DNA from: Cytophagales bacterium
Lineage (GTDB): Bacteria; Bacteroidota; Bacteroidia; Cytophagales; Spirosomataceae
Direction of reading: 5' to 3'
DNA: 64,000 nt
NCBI GenBank assembly: GCA_004292855.1
Contig: RDXN01000045.1
Span: 43,492 to 107,491, forward strand
The position numbers were made by a program, and so were the translations under genes. The stretch's first letter is position 1. Every line of letters begins with the position of its first letter. The notes under the pieces were generated by a model. That model was not told the DNA's origin and made no database searches. It saw nothing but the letters and a program-made list of their open reading frames with translations. This document shows, piece by piece, positions 8,565 through 17,810 of the stretch.

Positions 8565-10721
8565 ATGGTATCAATCAAACAAAACCTGTCGGTAATGGCC
8601 CTGCTACTTCTATCGCCGATCCTCGGCAGTGGGCAGCGGATGGCCGCAAATCAGTCTGGCCAACGCGCAACCCCTATGAGTACAACCCAAAATCCACTCT
8701 TGCAGCCGTTTGCTACCCCACACGAAACGGCTCCGTTTAACCTCATCAAAAACGAGCACTATTTGCCAGCTATTAAAGAAGGCATGACACTGGGTCGCAA
8801 AGAAATTGATGCCATTGCCAACAACCCCGCCCAACCCTCGTTCGACAACACGATTGTGGCTCTCGAACGCACGGGCGATCAGTTGGGCCGGGCGGTGTCG
8901 GTGATGTTCAACCTGAACAGTGCCGAAACAAGCCCTGAATTACAGGCCGTTGTCCGCGAAGCCTCCCCCCTACTCACCGAATACGGCAACGATATTACGC
9001 TCAACGAGAAACTGTTTGCCCGGATCAAAACCGTCTACAACAACCGGAAAGCCCTCAAGCTCGACCCTGAAAGCGCGATGTTGCTCGAAAAAACGTATAA
9101 ACGTTTCGCCCGCAACGGAGCCAACCTCAACGCGAGCCAGAAAGAGCGGTTGCGGACCATCGACAAAGAGATGTCGCAGTTGTCGCTCCAGTTTGGCGAG
9201 AACGTCCTGAACGAAACCAACGAGTACGAAATGCTGGTGACCGACGAGAAAGACCTGGTCGGATTGCCCGATTTTGTGCGCGAAGCAGCCAAAAGTGAAG
9301 CTAAAAAGAAGAACAAAGAGGGCTGGCTCTTCACGCTGCAAGCCCCAAGCTACGGGCCATTCATGCAATATGCCGACAATCGGGCGTTGCGCCAAAAATT
9401 GTTTATGGCCTATAACGGGCGTGGTTTTCACGGCGACAAAAACGACAACTCGGCCAACATCCAGAAAATGGTAAACCTGCGCTACGAGCGGGCTAACCTG
9501 CTGGGCTATAAAACCCACGCCGACTTTGTGCTGGAAGAGAGCATGGCCGGTTCTAAAGACAAGGTGCAGAGCTTTCTGGACGAACTGGTGGCCTACGCCA
9601 AACCTGCCGCCGAAAAACAACTTGCCGAACTGAATACGTACGCCAAAGCGCATGGCTTTATGGGCAACCGCGTGGAACAGTGGGACTATAGCTACTACTC
9701 GGAGAAGTTGAAGAAAGAAAAGTATTCGCTCGACGACGAGACGCTAAAGCCTTATTTTAAGCTCGAAAACGTGCTTGATGGCGTGTTTGCCATTACGAAC
9801 AAGCTCTATGGTCTGACGTTCAAAGAGAACAAGAGCATCCCGGTTTACAACCCCGAAGTACGTGCTTATGAAGTGTTCGACCGGGACGGCAAATTTGTGG
9901 CTGTGTTTTATGGTGACTATTTCCCCCGCCCCGGTAAGCGCAGCGGTGCCTGGATGAACGACGTGCAGGGCCAAAAAATCGTGAATGGCGTGAACGTCCG
10001 GCCCCACATTGTCAACGTGTGCAACTTCTCGAAGCCCACAGAAACGAAGCCCTCGCTCCTGACGCATTACGAAGTGGTTACCTTATTCCACGAGTTTGGG
10101 CACGCGCTCCACGGCATGTTGGCCAACGGGCAATACGAGAGCCTGTCGGGCACGAGTGTACCGCGCGATTTTGTTGAACTACCCTCGCAGGTGATGGAAA
10201 ACTGGTGCTACGACCCCGAAGCTCTGCGGTTGTTTGCCCGTCATTACCAGACCAACGAGGTGATCCCGAACGAACTGGTTGAGGAAATTCGCGCCAGCCA
10301 GAACTTCATGGCGGGTATGGCCAATCTACGGCAGTTGCGCTTTGGTCTGGTCGACATGTACTGGCACAGCCAAAAGCCAACCGGCGAGTCGATTACGGAG
10401 GTTGAGAGCCGCGTTGATTCGCTCGTGCAGTTGCTCCCCCCCGTGAAAGGCGTCGCGTTTAGCCCGGCGTTCTCACACATCTTTGCTGGCGGTTATTCAG
10501 CCGGGTATTACAGCTATAAGTGGTCGGAGGTGCTCGACGCCGATGCGTTCGATGCCTTCAAAGAGAAAGGTGGTCTCAACAGCCGCGAGGTAGCCGACAA
10601 GTTCCGGGCTAATGTGCTCGAAAAAGGAGGTAGCGAAAAACCAATGGAACTTTACAAAAAATTCCGTGGTCGTGAACCATCGCCTAAAGCCATGCTTCGG
10701 CGCAGTGGTTTGATCCTGTAA
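8565..10721 (+). CDS. dcp: M3 family peptidyl-dipeptidase (Dcp-like)
   Basis: A 718-residue zinc metallopeptidase of the thimet-oligopeptidase/Dcp family, which removes C-terminal dipeptides from oligopeptides. The zinc motif HEFGH is at residues 509-513. The family signature FVELPSQVMENW follows about 30 residues later and holds the third zinc-ligand Glu. An N-terminal hydrophobic segment (LSVMALLLLSPILGSG) suggests export to the periplasm, as in many Bacteroidota Dcp proteins. Length is normal. The gene has its own promoter box and ends before a large hairpin that it shares with the convergent gene. Confidence 0.93.
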   Translation: MVSIKQNLSVMALLLLSPILGSGQRMAANQSGQRATPMSTTQNPLLQPFATPHETAPFNLIKNEHYLPAIKEGMTLGRKEIDAIANNPAQPSFDNTIVALERTGDQLGRAVSVMFNLNSAETSPELQAVVREASPLLTEYGNDITLNEKLFARIKTVYNNRKALKLDPESAMLLEKTYKRFARNGANLNASQKERLRTIDKEMSQLSLQFGENVLNETNEYEMLVTDEKDLVGLPDFVREAAKSEAKKKNKEGWLFTLQAPSYGPFMQYADNRALRQKLFMAYNGRGFHGDKNDNSANIQKMVNLRYERANLLGYKTHADFVLEESMAGSKDKVQSFLDELVAYAKPAAEKQLAELNTYAKAHGFMGNRVEQWDYSYYSEKLKKEKYSLDDETLKPYFKLENVLDGVFAITNKLYGLTFKENKSIPVYNPEVRAYEVFDRDGKFVAVFYGDYFPRPGKRSGAWMNDVQGQKIVNGVNVRPHIVNVCNFSKPTETKPSLLTHYEVVTLFHEFGHALHGMLANGQYESLSGTSVPRDFVELPSQVMENWCYDPEALRLFARHYQTNEVIPNELVEEIRASQNFMAGMANLRQLRFGLVDMYWHSQKPTGESITEVESRVDSLVQLLPPVKGVAFSPAFSHIFAGGYSAGYYSYKWSEVLDADAFDAFKEKGGLNSREVADKFRANVLEKGGSEKPMELYKKFRGREPSPKAMLRRSGLIL

Positions 10722-10767
10722 CGCGGTCGGTTCGGCGTTCCGAGTCCTAAACCGCGTGTGGAAACTA

Positions 10768-10923
10768 AAAAAAGCTGACCGCACCGGCGGACCGGCATCT
10801 GGCCTTCGACAGGCTCAGGCTGACAGTCAACTTGTGAGCAGACGGGTGTTTTGCTTCAAGTTTGCAGTCAACCTGAGCCTGTCGAAGGCCAGATGCCGGT
10901 CCGCCGGTGCGGTCAGCTTTTTT
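10768..10923. repeat. Long inverted repeat with perfect 52-bp arms, bidirectional terminator-like
   Basis: Arms 10768-10819 and 10872-10923 are perfect reverse complements of 52 bp. Pairing can continue imperfectly through 10821-10834 with 10857-10870, leaving a 22-nt centre. The arms start and end in A6/T6, so each strand shows a GC-rich stem followed by a T-run. They contain the word CCTTCGACAGGCTCAGG, a REP-like sequence I recall from intergenic regions of many unrelated bacteria. It fills the space between two convergent genes. Confidence 0.9.
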
Positions 10924-10928
10924 AATTA

Positions 10929-12467
10929 CTACCGAGTCCGCTTCACCGTAATAACCGGACACACACATTGACTCACCACGGGTGGCGTAACGGGCGGGTT
11001 GTTTTTGGGCGGTATTAGCGTCCCTTCGGTTATTTTGTTGGTAGAAGGGGGCGTTTTGGGGGGTGGCGTGGCATCGGGGTTGGTGGAGATAAACTCTAGC
11101 TTCACCCAGCCATTCACTGCTGGGCCGTCCCAACGGGGGCGCACCGCAAACTGCACAATGTCCTGATCGACCCAGCCGGGTACGCCACTCAGGTCGATAG
11201 CGTATGTACGCATCTGCCCGTCGTTCGTGATTGGAAAATCAACGTACCGCCCGTCGATTCCGTAGAAGTCTTTATCAGCCAATTGCCGCCAATGAAGCCG
11301 GTACTTGTCGGATTGCCCCTGAAAAGCCGCCCGGACGTACATCGTTTTGTTATCGCGTCCGCGCCAAAACCCCACCGGCGAATGAATTTGACCCTCTTTC
11401 GCATTGTCGACCATGACGTGCAGTTGATTCTGAACGGGCCACCCCGTGTCTGTTGCTTTGGTGTAATAGAATCCCTTACGCGATACGTCGAACCGGTAGT
11501 TGATGGTGGCAGGCAAGCGGGGCTGGTTATAGACGTGACTGCGAATGTCGTTGATGTTGCCCACGATCAGTTCATAATCCCACTCGTGGGTCAGGTTGTG
11601 GTCGAGAATCTCAAACCGGGTGTTAGCAATGTAGGTCGAGTTGCCCGAAAACTCATCGCCTTTCAACTCATCGCCAAAGAAAGCCTTGGTCCACTGATAG
11701 TTATACGGCACGAACAACCCAACACCAAACCCCTCATTATTCGTAGCGGCTATCCACGGCTCTGTTACAGGCCGCAGGTATTCCATCTCCATCGGTGGGG
11801 TTAGTTTGGTCATGTTTCCGTTGCCATAGGGGTTGTTCCCCTGATACGCATACACATTGTTGTAAGGCGCGTTCAGGTACAGGCACGGAAACTCCTGCGT
11901 ACGGGCGTCGAACTGCCGCTTGTCGGCACGGTTTATCACCAGCCGGACATGTACCTTCACGACATTGCCCGACAACCGAACCCAGTGTTCGATGGTAGCC
12001 TCGCCAGAAACATTCGGTAGCGCGAATAGTTTCGGAATTGTCTTAACGTATAGTTCATCCGGTTGCTTCTGAAAGTCCACTACTTCGCCGGGGTTGTTGT
12101 AGGTGTCGCCTGCCTGAATGGGGTTCCAGCCAAGGCCGGCCCAAACCGGATGGCCCGACCGCGAGAAGTCGAGCGGGCCACCAAACAAGGAGATTTGCAC
12201 CTGACGCCCCAAATCGAAATTATTAACCATGTTTTCGCCCCCAACAGCCGAGAGGTAGGTGATCGCTCCGCCATAGCGACCATCAACACCCACTTTTATG
12301 ATTCCGTTTTCGAGGGTTTCGAGACCGGTCAGGCGAGGGGCCTGCCGGGCGGCCGAACGGAGAGGAGGATCCGTGTGGGATGCATAAACAGGCATACCAG
12401 TGGCATACGTCAGCCCCGCACTGAGCAAGTACAGAGCAGCCATACGCTTCGTAGAAACGAATTGCAT
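10929..12467 (-). CDS. Large secreted protein of unknown function
   Basis: A 512-residue exported protein that I cannot assign to a named family. Residues 1-29 look like a signal peptide (AALYLLSAGLTYATGMPVYA). The body is rich in aromatic, Gly and Asn residues and reads like beta-sandwich modules: an N-terminal part about 45-260 (NGIIKVGVDGRYGGAITYL) and a second part about 330-465 (DISG-type strands, VQFAVRPRWDGP). The last ~45 residues are a Pro/Thr-rich tail (TPPPKTPPSTNK) ending in a small Cys pair. The overall look suggests a carbohydrate-related surface or periplasmic protein, which is only inference. It stands alone, convergent with dcp and downstream of birA. Confidence 0.7.
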   Translation of the reverse strand: MQFVSTKRMAALYLLSAGLTYATGMPVYASHTDPPLRSAARQAPRLTGLETLENGIIKVGVDGRYGGAITYLSAVGGENMVNNFDLGRQVQISLFGGPLDFSRSGHPVWAGLGWNPIQAGDTYNNPGEVVDFQKQPDELYVKTIPKLFALPNVSGEATIEHWVRLSGNVVKVHVRLVINRADKRQFDARTQEFPCLYLNAPYNNVYAYQGNNPYGNGNMTKLTPPMEMEYLRPVTEPWIAATNNEGFGVGLFVPYNYQWTKAFFGDELKGDEFSGNSTYIANTRFEILDHNLTHEWDYELIVGNINDIRSHVYNQPRLPATINYRFDVSRKGFYYTKATDTGWPVQNQLHVMVDNAKEGQIHSPVGFWRGRDNKTMYVRAAFQGQSDKYRLHWRQLADKDFYGIDGRYVDFPITNDGQMRTYAIDLSGVPGWVDQDIVQFAVRPRWDGPAVNGWVKLEFISTNPDATPPPKTPPSTNKITEGTLIPPKNNPPVTPPVVSQCVCPVITVKRTR

Positions 12468-12537
12468 GCGAATTATATGGGTTAGAGTAAACTACAAATA
12501 AACCATGCAATTCTATAGATTAGCAATTAAAAAGATG

Positions 12538-13311
12538 TTAGTCGAGCAAAAACTGTATTTCTTTAAAACTGAACAGTCGCTGTTGCCCATCCACGTCAAT
12601 CATCAACTGCCCGCTCTCGTCTACCCCCGTCAAACGCCCCACAAACGTCTGGTTTGTTCGGGTATCGCAAAATGCCCCCTCCTGCTCGTACCGAAACAAG
12701 CGTTGCAGGTAGGATGCTTTCAGAACAGCCCGGTGCCCGGCTTTCAATTGCAGATACCGTTTTTCGATATGCTCACACAAGAGCGTCAGTAAACCCGGCA
12801 AATGGTAGCCATCGGGCAGGGGGAATTGGCTTTGGAGTGAGGTGGCGGTGGCTATCGGAAACATTGTCTGATTCACGTTCAGGCCGAACCCAATTACCGA
12901 CCACGCGAGGGTTGATCCCTGGATGGTGTTCTCGATCAGAATGCCCCCTGTTTTTTGGTTGTTGATGTAGAGATCGTTCGGCCATTTCACCCGCAGCAAG
13001 CCCTCGGTGAGCGGGTCGAGGGCATCGGCAATACCTACAGAAATGGCTATGTTCAGCCAGAATTGCTCGGTTGGGGCCAAAAACAGGGGTCGGAGCAGGG
13101 TGGAGTAGGTCAGGTTCTGCCCCGGTTCGGCCTGCCACGAGTTGCCGCGTTGCCCACGACCCGCCGTTTGGTTATCGGTCACGATGAGGGTTCCCTCGGG
13201 CGGGTTAGAGCGGGCTAGTAAATCGGCGGCTTCGTCATTGGTCGACTGACAGCTTGGCAGATAATAACTATTTTGACCAATAAAAAGCGTTTTGGGATGG
13301 ATTTTGTACAA
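12538..13311 (-). CDS. birA: Biotin--[acetyl-CoA-carboxylase] ligase
   Basis: A monofunctional biotin protein ligase of about 257 residues. It makes biotinyl-AMP and transfers biotin to the carrier lysine of acetyl-CoA carboxylase and related enzymes. Seen motifs are the ATP/biotin loop GRGQRGNSW, then KWPNDLY and GGILIE. No N-terminal DNA-binding domain is present, so it is not a repressor. The start is uncertain: no ATG is available. A TTG at 13341 would overlap a promoter box, so I prefer TTG 13311, ten codons later (TTG-Y-K-I-H). It diverges from rsfS with overlapping -7 boxes. Confidence 0.9.
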   Translation of the reverse strand: MYKIHPKTLFIGQNSYYLPSCQSTNDEAADLLARSNPPEGTLIVTDNQTAGRGQRGNSWQAEPGQNLTYSTLLRPLFLAPTEQFWLNIAISVGIADALDPLTEGLLRVKWPNDLYINNQKTGGILIENTIQGSTLAWSVIGFGLNVNQTMFPIATATSLQSQFPLPDGYHLPGLLTLLCEHIEKRYLQLKAGHRAVLKASYLQRLFRYEQEGAFCDTRTNQTFVGRLTGVDESGQLMIDVDGQQRLFSFKEIQFLLD

Positions 13312-13338
13312 AGATTTGTTATATTTAGAGTAAGAGTA

Positions 13339-13352
13339 CAAAACTAAGTTTG
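13339..13352. promoter_or_regulatory. Overlapping divergent -7 boxes for birA and rsfS
   Basis: The sequence CAAAACTAAGTTTG reads as TAAGTTTG on the plus strand (13345-13352, toward rsfS) and as TAGTTTTG on the minus strand (13346-13339, toward birA). The two TAnnTTTG boxes share a TA dinucleotide, so polymerase could occupy only one at a time. Confidence 0.55.
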
Positions 13353-13384
13353 AGCGACTACGATTGAAATTTTAACACATACGC

Positions 13385-13819
13385 ATGACAATTAATAACG
13401 CAGCACTTCCCGAACGTAAACGCACCAATCAGGACGAAGTAACGTCGGAACAACTCCGCGACCTTATCGTAAAAGGGATGCAGGAAAAGAAAGCGGTTGA
13501 TGTGGTGGTGATGGACCTCCGGGAGGTTAAAAACGCCATTTGCGACTATTTCGTGATTTGCTCCGGTAATTCCGATACACAAATTGACGCCATTGCCCAA
13601 TCGGTCGATGAAGAAGTACATAGGTCAACCGGAATAAATCCGTGGCATCAGGAAGGCAAAGCCAACCGCGAGTGGATTTTGCTTGACTATGTTGATGTAG
13701 TGGCGCACGTTTTCAAGAAAGACCGCCGTGAGTTCTACGATCTGGAGCAACTTTGGGGTGATGCCGACGTTCAGTATCTGGACGAAATGAACCCCGACGT
13801 TGCGCCTGAGCGAATGTAA
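13385..13819 (+). CDS. rsfS: Ribosome silencing factor RsfS
   Basis: A 144-residue protein of the RsfS/Iojap family, which binds uL14 on the 50S subunit and blocks subunit joining when nutrients are scarce. The family pattern is clear: DVVVMDLREV, CDYFVICSGNSDTQIDAIA, and WILLDYVDVVAHVF followed by REFYDLEQLWGDA. An N-terminal extension of about 20 residues precedes the domain. It is followed after 66 nt by ftsH and the pair is probably one transcript; a 14-nt perfect palindrome (13835-13848) lies between them. Confidence 0.95.
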   Translation: MTINNAALPERKRTNQDEVTSEQLRDLIVKGMQEKKAVDVVVMDLREVKNAICDYFVICSGNSDTQIDAIAQSVDEEVHRSTGINPWHQEGKANREWILLDYVDVVAHVFKKDRREFYDLEQLWGDADVQYLDEMNPDVAPERM

Positions 13820-13834
13820 AAACGAGAAACAATG

Positions 13835-13848
13835 CACCGTATACGGTG
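13835..13848. repeat. Perfect 14-nt palindrome between rsfS and ftsH
   Basis: CACCGTATACGGTG is fully self-complementary. It sits in the 66-nt gap between the two genes, 38 nt before the ftsH start. It could be an operator or a small hairpin in the message; no T-run follows directly. Confidence 0.5.
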
Positions 13849-13885
13849 TTAGTGAGTAAAACCCCTTTTTGTACAACCTGTAGAA

Positions 13886-15910
13886 ATGCCAGAAAATAAC
13901 AATAGAAACCCGCTGTCACCCCGAGGACCGAAGCGTCCGAATTTTCAGGGATGGATCGTTTTCCTACTGATCGCGGCTATTTTGGGCATTACGTTCATGA
14001 GCAAAACAAGCAATGTTCGTGAAACAAGCCTGAAACGCTTCGAGCGGATGGTACGCGACCGCGAGGTTGAGAAGGTTACGGTGGTCAACGATAAAGTTGT
14101 CGAGATCACATTGACCCCTCAGGCCCTCCAAAGTGCCAAATACAAAAACCTGTTTGCCGACAAACCTTATTTCGGTAGCGGCAACGGCCCACACTACGCT
14201 TTCCAGGTGGTGTCGGGAGAGTCGTTTAAAGGGGATCTCGACAAATTACAGACAAGCACGCCCGGCGCCGAAAACATTGAGTATGAGGTAGAACAACGCA
14301 ACGACTGGAGTAGCTTCCTCGGAACGTGGGGTGTCCTGATTATCATGATTTTGGCCATGTACTTTGTACTCGGACGGATGTCGGGCGCGGGAGGTCCGGG
14401 GGGTCAGATCTTCAATATCGGCAAGTCGCGGGCGGCTCTGTTCGACGCCGAAAGCCGGGTGAAAATCACGTTCAACGAGGTGGCTGGTCTGGAAGAGGCT
14501 AAAGAGGAAATTAAAGAAATTGTTGACTACCTCAAAAGCCCCGGTAAGTTCACCAAGTTGGGGGCCAAGATTCCGAAAGGAGCTTTGCTGGTAGGCCCTC
14601 CGGGTACAGGCAAAACCCTGTTGGCGAAAGCCGTTGCGGGTGAGGCCGGTGTGCCGTTCTTCTCGTTGTCGGGTTCCGACTTTGTCGAAATGTTTGTGGG
14701 TGTGGGTGCCGCTCGGGTACGTGACCTGTTCAAGCAAGCTAAGGAGAAAGCTCCCTGCATCATTTTCATTGACGAGATCGACGCCGTGGGTCGTTCGCGG
14801 GGCCGGGGGTCTATGCCCGGTGCCAACGACGAGCGCGAGAATACGCTGAACTCATTGCTGGTTGAAATGGACGGGTTTGCAACCGATTCCGGGATCATTA
14901 TCCTGGCCGCAACCAACCGCCCCGACGTGCTCGACTCGGCCCTGTTGCGTCCGGGTCGATTCGACCGGCAAATCAGCATCGACAAGCCCGACATTATCGG
15001 GCGTGAAGCTATTTTCAAGGTTCACCTGAAACCGCTCAAGCTGAACATCGACGTAGAACCTAAAGAACTCGCGGCTCAGACACCCGGTTTTGCGGGTGCC
15101 GAGATTGCCAACGTTTGTAACGAAGCGGCTTTGATTGCAGCCCGTCGCGATAAGGATTCGATCCAGATGATCGACTTTCAGGACGCAATGGACCGGGTAA
15201 TTGGCGGCCTGGAGAAGAAAAACAAGCTGATTTCGCCCGAAGAGAAAGAAATCGTCGCCTACCACGAAGCTGGTCACGCGGTGGCGGGTTGGTTCCTCGA
15301 ACACGCCGACCCCCTCGTGAAGGTTTCGATTGTTCCGCGTGGGGTGGCCGCCTTAGGCTATGCCCAATACTTGCCCCGCGAGCAATATTTGTATCGCACC
15401 GAACAACTCATGGACGAGATGTGTATGGCCCTGGGCGGTCGTGCTGCCGAAGATGTCGTGTTTGGTAAGGTGTCGACAGGTGCCCTGAGCGACCTGGAGC
15501 GAATCACAAAACTGGCTTACAGCATGGTTACCATGTACGGCCTGAACGACAAGATTGGCAACATCTCATTTTACGATTCGAAACAGTCGGAGTATTCGTT
15601 CAACAAACCGTACTCCGAAGAGACCGCCAAGAATATCGACGAGGAGGTTCGGAAAATTGTCGACGAAGCGTATCAACGCACCAAAGGCTTGTTGAGTGCC
15701 AAACGGGATGAACTGGAGATCATTTCGCAGGAGCTTTTGGCAAAGGAAATCCTTTATCAGGCCGACTTGGAGCGGTTGATTGGCAAACGTCCGTTCGAGC
15801 GTGATACAGCCTATCAGGCCTACAAAAAGAGTGGTCTGGCAGGTCCTGTCGAGATCATTCCTGACGAGGTTTTGCCGCAGCAGGCACCTGATCCGTTGCC
15901 GCAAGTATAG
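13886..15910 (+). CDS. ftsH: ATP-dependent zinc metalloprotease FtsH
   Basis: A 674-residue inner-membrane AAA+ protease that degrades misfolded membrane proteins and regulators. Two transmembrane helices (about 22-39 and 146-163) flank a periplasmic domain. The AAA module follows with Walker A GPPGTGKT (237-244), Walker B FIDEID (294-299) and the second-region-of-homology arginines (RPGRFDRQ). The M41 zinc motif HEAGH is at 460-464. Length is normal and the protein ends in a short Pro/Gln-rich tail. It lies downstream of rsfS and ends at a 66-nt perfect palindrome that serves as terminator. Confidence 0.97.
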   Translation: MPENNNRNPLSPRGPKRPNFQGWIVFLLIAAILGITFMSKTSNVRETSLKRFERMVRDREVEKVTVVNDKVVEITLTPQALQSAKYKNLFADKPYFGSGNGPHYAFQVVSGESFKGDLDKLQTSTPGAENIEYEVEQRNDWSSFLGTWGVLIIMILAMYFVLGRMSGAGGPGGQIFNIGKSRAALFDAESRVKITFNEVAGLEEAKEEIKEIVDYLKSPGKFTKLGAKIPKGALLVGPPGTGKTLLAKAVAGEAGVPFFSLSGSDFVEMFVGVGAARVRDLFKQAKEKAPCIIFIDEIDAVGRSRGRGSMPGANDERENTLNSLLVEMDGFATDSGIIILAATNRPDVLDSALLRPGRFDRQISIDKPDIIGREAIFKVHLKPLKLNIDVEPKELAAQTPGFAGAEIANVCNEAALIAARRDKDSIQMIDFQDAMDRVIGGLEKKNKLISPEEKEIVAYHEAGHAVAGWFLEHADPLVKVSIVPRGVAALGYAQYLPREQYLYRTEQLMDEMCMALGGRAAEDVVFGKVSTGALSDLERITKLAYSMVTMYGLNDKIGNISFYDSKQSEYSFNKPYSEETAKNIDEEVRKIVDEAYQRTKGLLSAKRDELEIISQELLAKEILYQADLERLIGKRPFERDTAYQAYKKSGLAGPVEIIPDEVLPQQAPDPLPQV

Positions 15911-15913
15911 GTT

Positions 15914-15979
15914 AGAGCGTAATCATAGAAAAGCCCCTTCTCTTTGCAAAGAGAAGGGGCTTTTCTATGATTACGCTCT
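15914..15979. terminator. 66-nt perfect palindrome, terminator after ftsH
   Basis: Positions 15914-15946 and 15947-15979 are exact reverse complements (33 bp, no spacer). The centre is GCCCCTTCTC-TTTGCAAA-GAGAAGGGGC followed by TTTT. It lies 3 nt after the ftsH stop codon and would also work on the opposite strand. Confidence 0.85.
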
Positions 15980-16001
15980 TTACAAGTTTACCTGAAGATA
16001 C

Positions 16002-16092
16002 TTTTGTCATCCCGAGGAACGAGGGATCTACTCCGCCTACCCATATGTTGACTTTTAACCGAGTAGATCCCTCGTTCCTCGGGATGACAAAA
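16002..16092. repeat. GTCATCCCGA palindromic repeat, long form
   Basis: Arms 16002-16033 and 16061-16092 are perfect 32-bp reverse complements around a 27-nt loop. The arms begin TTTTGTCATCCCGAGG and continue GAGGGATCTACTC. It shares its outer core with 2531-2567 and 37917-38010. It lies between the convergent ftsH and lipoprotein genes. Confidence 0.9.
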
Positions 16093-16144
16093 CAGCCCAT
16101 CAAGATCAAGCTAGTTCTTCAACGTTCAAACAGTTTTAGTTTTA

Positions 16145-16918
16145 TTATCGGTTCTGCTCAACAAACTGATTCAGAATCACGTTGGCAAGGGTGGCAGCAC
16201 GAGCGCGTTTCGTGGCTTCGTTATCCCTGGTCTGGACTACCACGTTGATAATGTGCTGATTGTAGAGCACATGTAAGGTATGTTTGGCGGGTTCCCAAAC
16301 GGCTTTGTCGCCAATACCGGGAATACCCACAAACCCCATCTCTGACTTTACCGGCTCAGAAAATTGCGAGGCCTGTTTCGTAACACCCGAAACGGTGCTG
16401 GCCGTGTCGTTGGCAGCCGAGGTATCACGCTTGGCACTGCCCAAATTAGTAGCGGGCATCTCAGACCCGGTGCCCTCAGAGTTGGGTCCAGACAACGACG
16501 GTTTTTGGGGATTACCTGCTGCGGATTGCCCGCTTGTTACCCCGGCTGCGCTTGGCTGAAACAGTCGATCAAACGTGTATTCAGCGTGGTAAATCGACGG
16601 AAAGGGCTTGGGAGCCTGCATCATAAAACTCACTTTGTTACCGTCCCAGTGAAACTCGCACCCGTTCCGCCGGTCGAATTTCTCCAGTGTTGTGCCGCCC
16701 AGGTTAAACGTACCCGACACAAACTCTTCGGCGAGGTAATTACAGGGCGAATCGTAGTTGGTGTCGTTGCTGAGCATGTGAACGCCAACTACTTCGCGAG
16801 CCAAACCGGCCCCACCGGTTCCGGCGGCATCGTTGGCATCGTCGTTGACAGACGCGGGCTTACCGCAGGCAAACAAAAGCGCGGGCAGGGCAGCGAGGAG
16901 AATGGATGTCTTTGTCAT
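16145..16918 (-). CDS. Lipoprotein of unknown function
   Basis: A 257-residue protein starting at ATG 16918. An in-frame start further upstream (17194) would overlap lpxH and lacks a signal. The N-terminus is a lipoprotein signal with lipobox LFAC (Cys18). About residues 38-110 form one possible domain with cysteines (SPCNYLAEEF, RRNGCEFHW), followed by a Ser/Gly/Pro-rich low-complexity linker (about 118-180). The C-terminal region (about 185-257) has HTLHVLYNQHIINVVVQT. No family is recognised. It diverges from lpxH and converges on ftsH. Membrane anchoring is well supported; role is unknown. Confidence 0.75.
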   Translation of the reverse strand: MTKTSILLAALPALLFACGKPASVNDDANDAAGTGGAGLAREVVGVHMLSNDTNYDSPCNYLAEEFVSGTFNLGGTTLEKFDRRNGCEFHWDGNKVSFMMQAPKPFPSIYHAEYTFDRLFQPSAAGVTSGQSAAGNPQKPSLSGPNSEGTGSEMPATNLGSAKRDTSAANDTASTVSGVTKQASQFSEPVKSEMGFVGIPGIGDKAVWEPAKHTLHVLYNQHIINVVVQTRDNEATKRARAATLANVILNQFVEQNR

Positions 16919-16954
16919 GAATGTAAAAAGAAAAGTCGTTGTGTAGAGTATTAC

Positions 16955-16962
16955 TAATTTTG
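16955..16962 (+). promoter_or_regulatory. -7 box TAATTTTG for lpxH
   Basis: TAATTTTG (TAnnTTTG) lies 31 nt upstream of the lpxH ATG, in the divergent spacer shared with the lipoprotein gene. Confidence 0.6.
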
Positions 16963-16993
16963 CAGGGGATATGTTTATCCATCCCAGTCGTTT

Positions 16994-17767
16994 ATGCCCC
17001 CTGTCGAAACCATTAAGCTGGCTCCCGGCCAGAAAATCTATTTTGCGTCTGATTTCCACCTCGGCACCCCCAACCCTGCCCAAAGTCGTGCCCGCGAACA
17101 GGCCGTTGTCCGCTGGCTCGAAGCTGCCCGTACCGATGCAGCAGCTATTTTCCTGGTGGGCGACGTGTTCGATTTTTGGTTTGAATACAAACACACAATC
17201 CCCAAAGGATTTAGCCGGTTACAGGGCAAACTAGCCGAACTAGCTGATGCAGGCCTGCCCATTATCCTCTTCACGGGCAACCACGACATGTGGATGTCTG
17301 ATTATTTCACCACTGAAATGGGCATACCGGTGTACCGCGAACCCCGCACGTACGACCTCGGCGGTAAACGTTTTTACATCGGGCACGGCGACGGTCTCGG
17401 CCCCGGCGACCATGTGTACAAGCAATTAAAGAAGGTATTTGAAAGCGGTTTGGCCCGTTGGTTGTTCCGCTGGTTCCACCCCGACTTGGGTATTGGGCTA
17501 GCCTCAGCCTGGTCGCGCCGGAGCCGGATCAGCGGGGGCAACGAATGGGAGAAGTTTCTGGGCGACGAAAACGAATGGCTATTTCAATATTCGCGGGATA
17601 TTGAAAAGACACAGCACCACGATTATTACATTTTCGGGCACCGGCACCTCCCCCTCGATCTAGCCGTTGGCCCTAACAGTCGTTACCTCAACCTCGGCGA
17701 GTGGATTCACGCCCGCACCTATGGGGTTTTCGACGGGGATCGGATGACGTTGGAAAAGTGGCAGTAA
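16994..17767 (+). CDS. lpxH: UDP-2,3-diacylglucosamine diphosphatase
   Basis: A 257-residue calcineurin-like phosphoesterase that hydrolyses UDP-2,3-diacylglucosamine to lipid X in lipid A synthesis, at the cytoplasmic face of the inner membrane. All metal-binding motifs are present: SDFHLG (D20, H22), GDVFDFW (D57), GNHD (96-98), IGHGDG and FGHRHLP. The middle has basic and aromatic residues (WLFRWFHP) typical of the lipid-facing cap of LpxH. Start ATG 16994 gives the usual length. The gene is single. Confidence 0.93.
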   Translation: MPPVETIKLAPGQKIYFASDFHLGTPNPAQSRAREQAVVRWLEAARTDAAAIFLVGDVFDFWFEYKHTIPKGFSRLQGKLAELADAGLPIILFTGNHDMWMSDYFTTEMGIPVYREPRTYDLGGKRFYIGHGDGLGPGDHVYKQLKKVFESGLARWLFRWFHPDLGIGLASAWSRRSRISGGNEWEKFLGDENEWLFQYSRDIEKTQHHDYYIFGHRHLPLDLAVGPNSRYLNLGEWIHARTYGVFDGDRMTLEKWQ

Positions 17768-17810
17768 AATTCCTGTCCAATTAGTAGGATATATCTTTAT
17801 TTAGAACACC

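Noticed and set aside
10768..10923. Insertion sequence or MITE with transposase
   Set aside because: No transposase gene and no target-site duplication could be recognised around this or the other palindromes; they are listed as repeats only.
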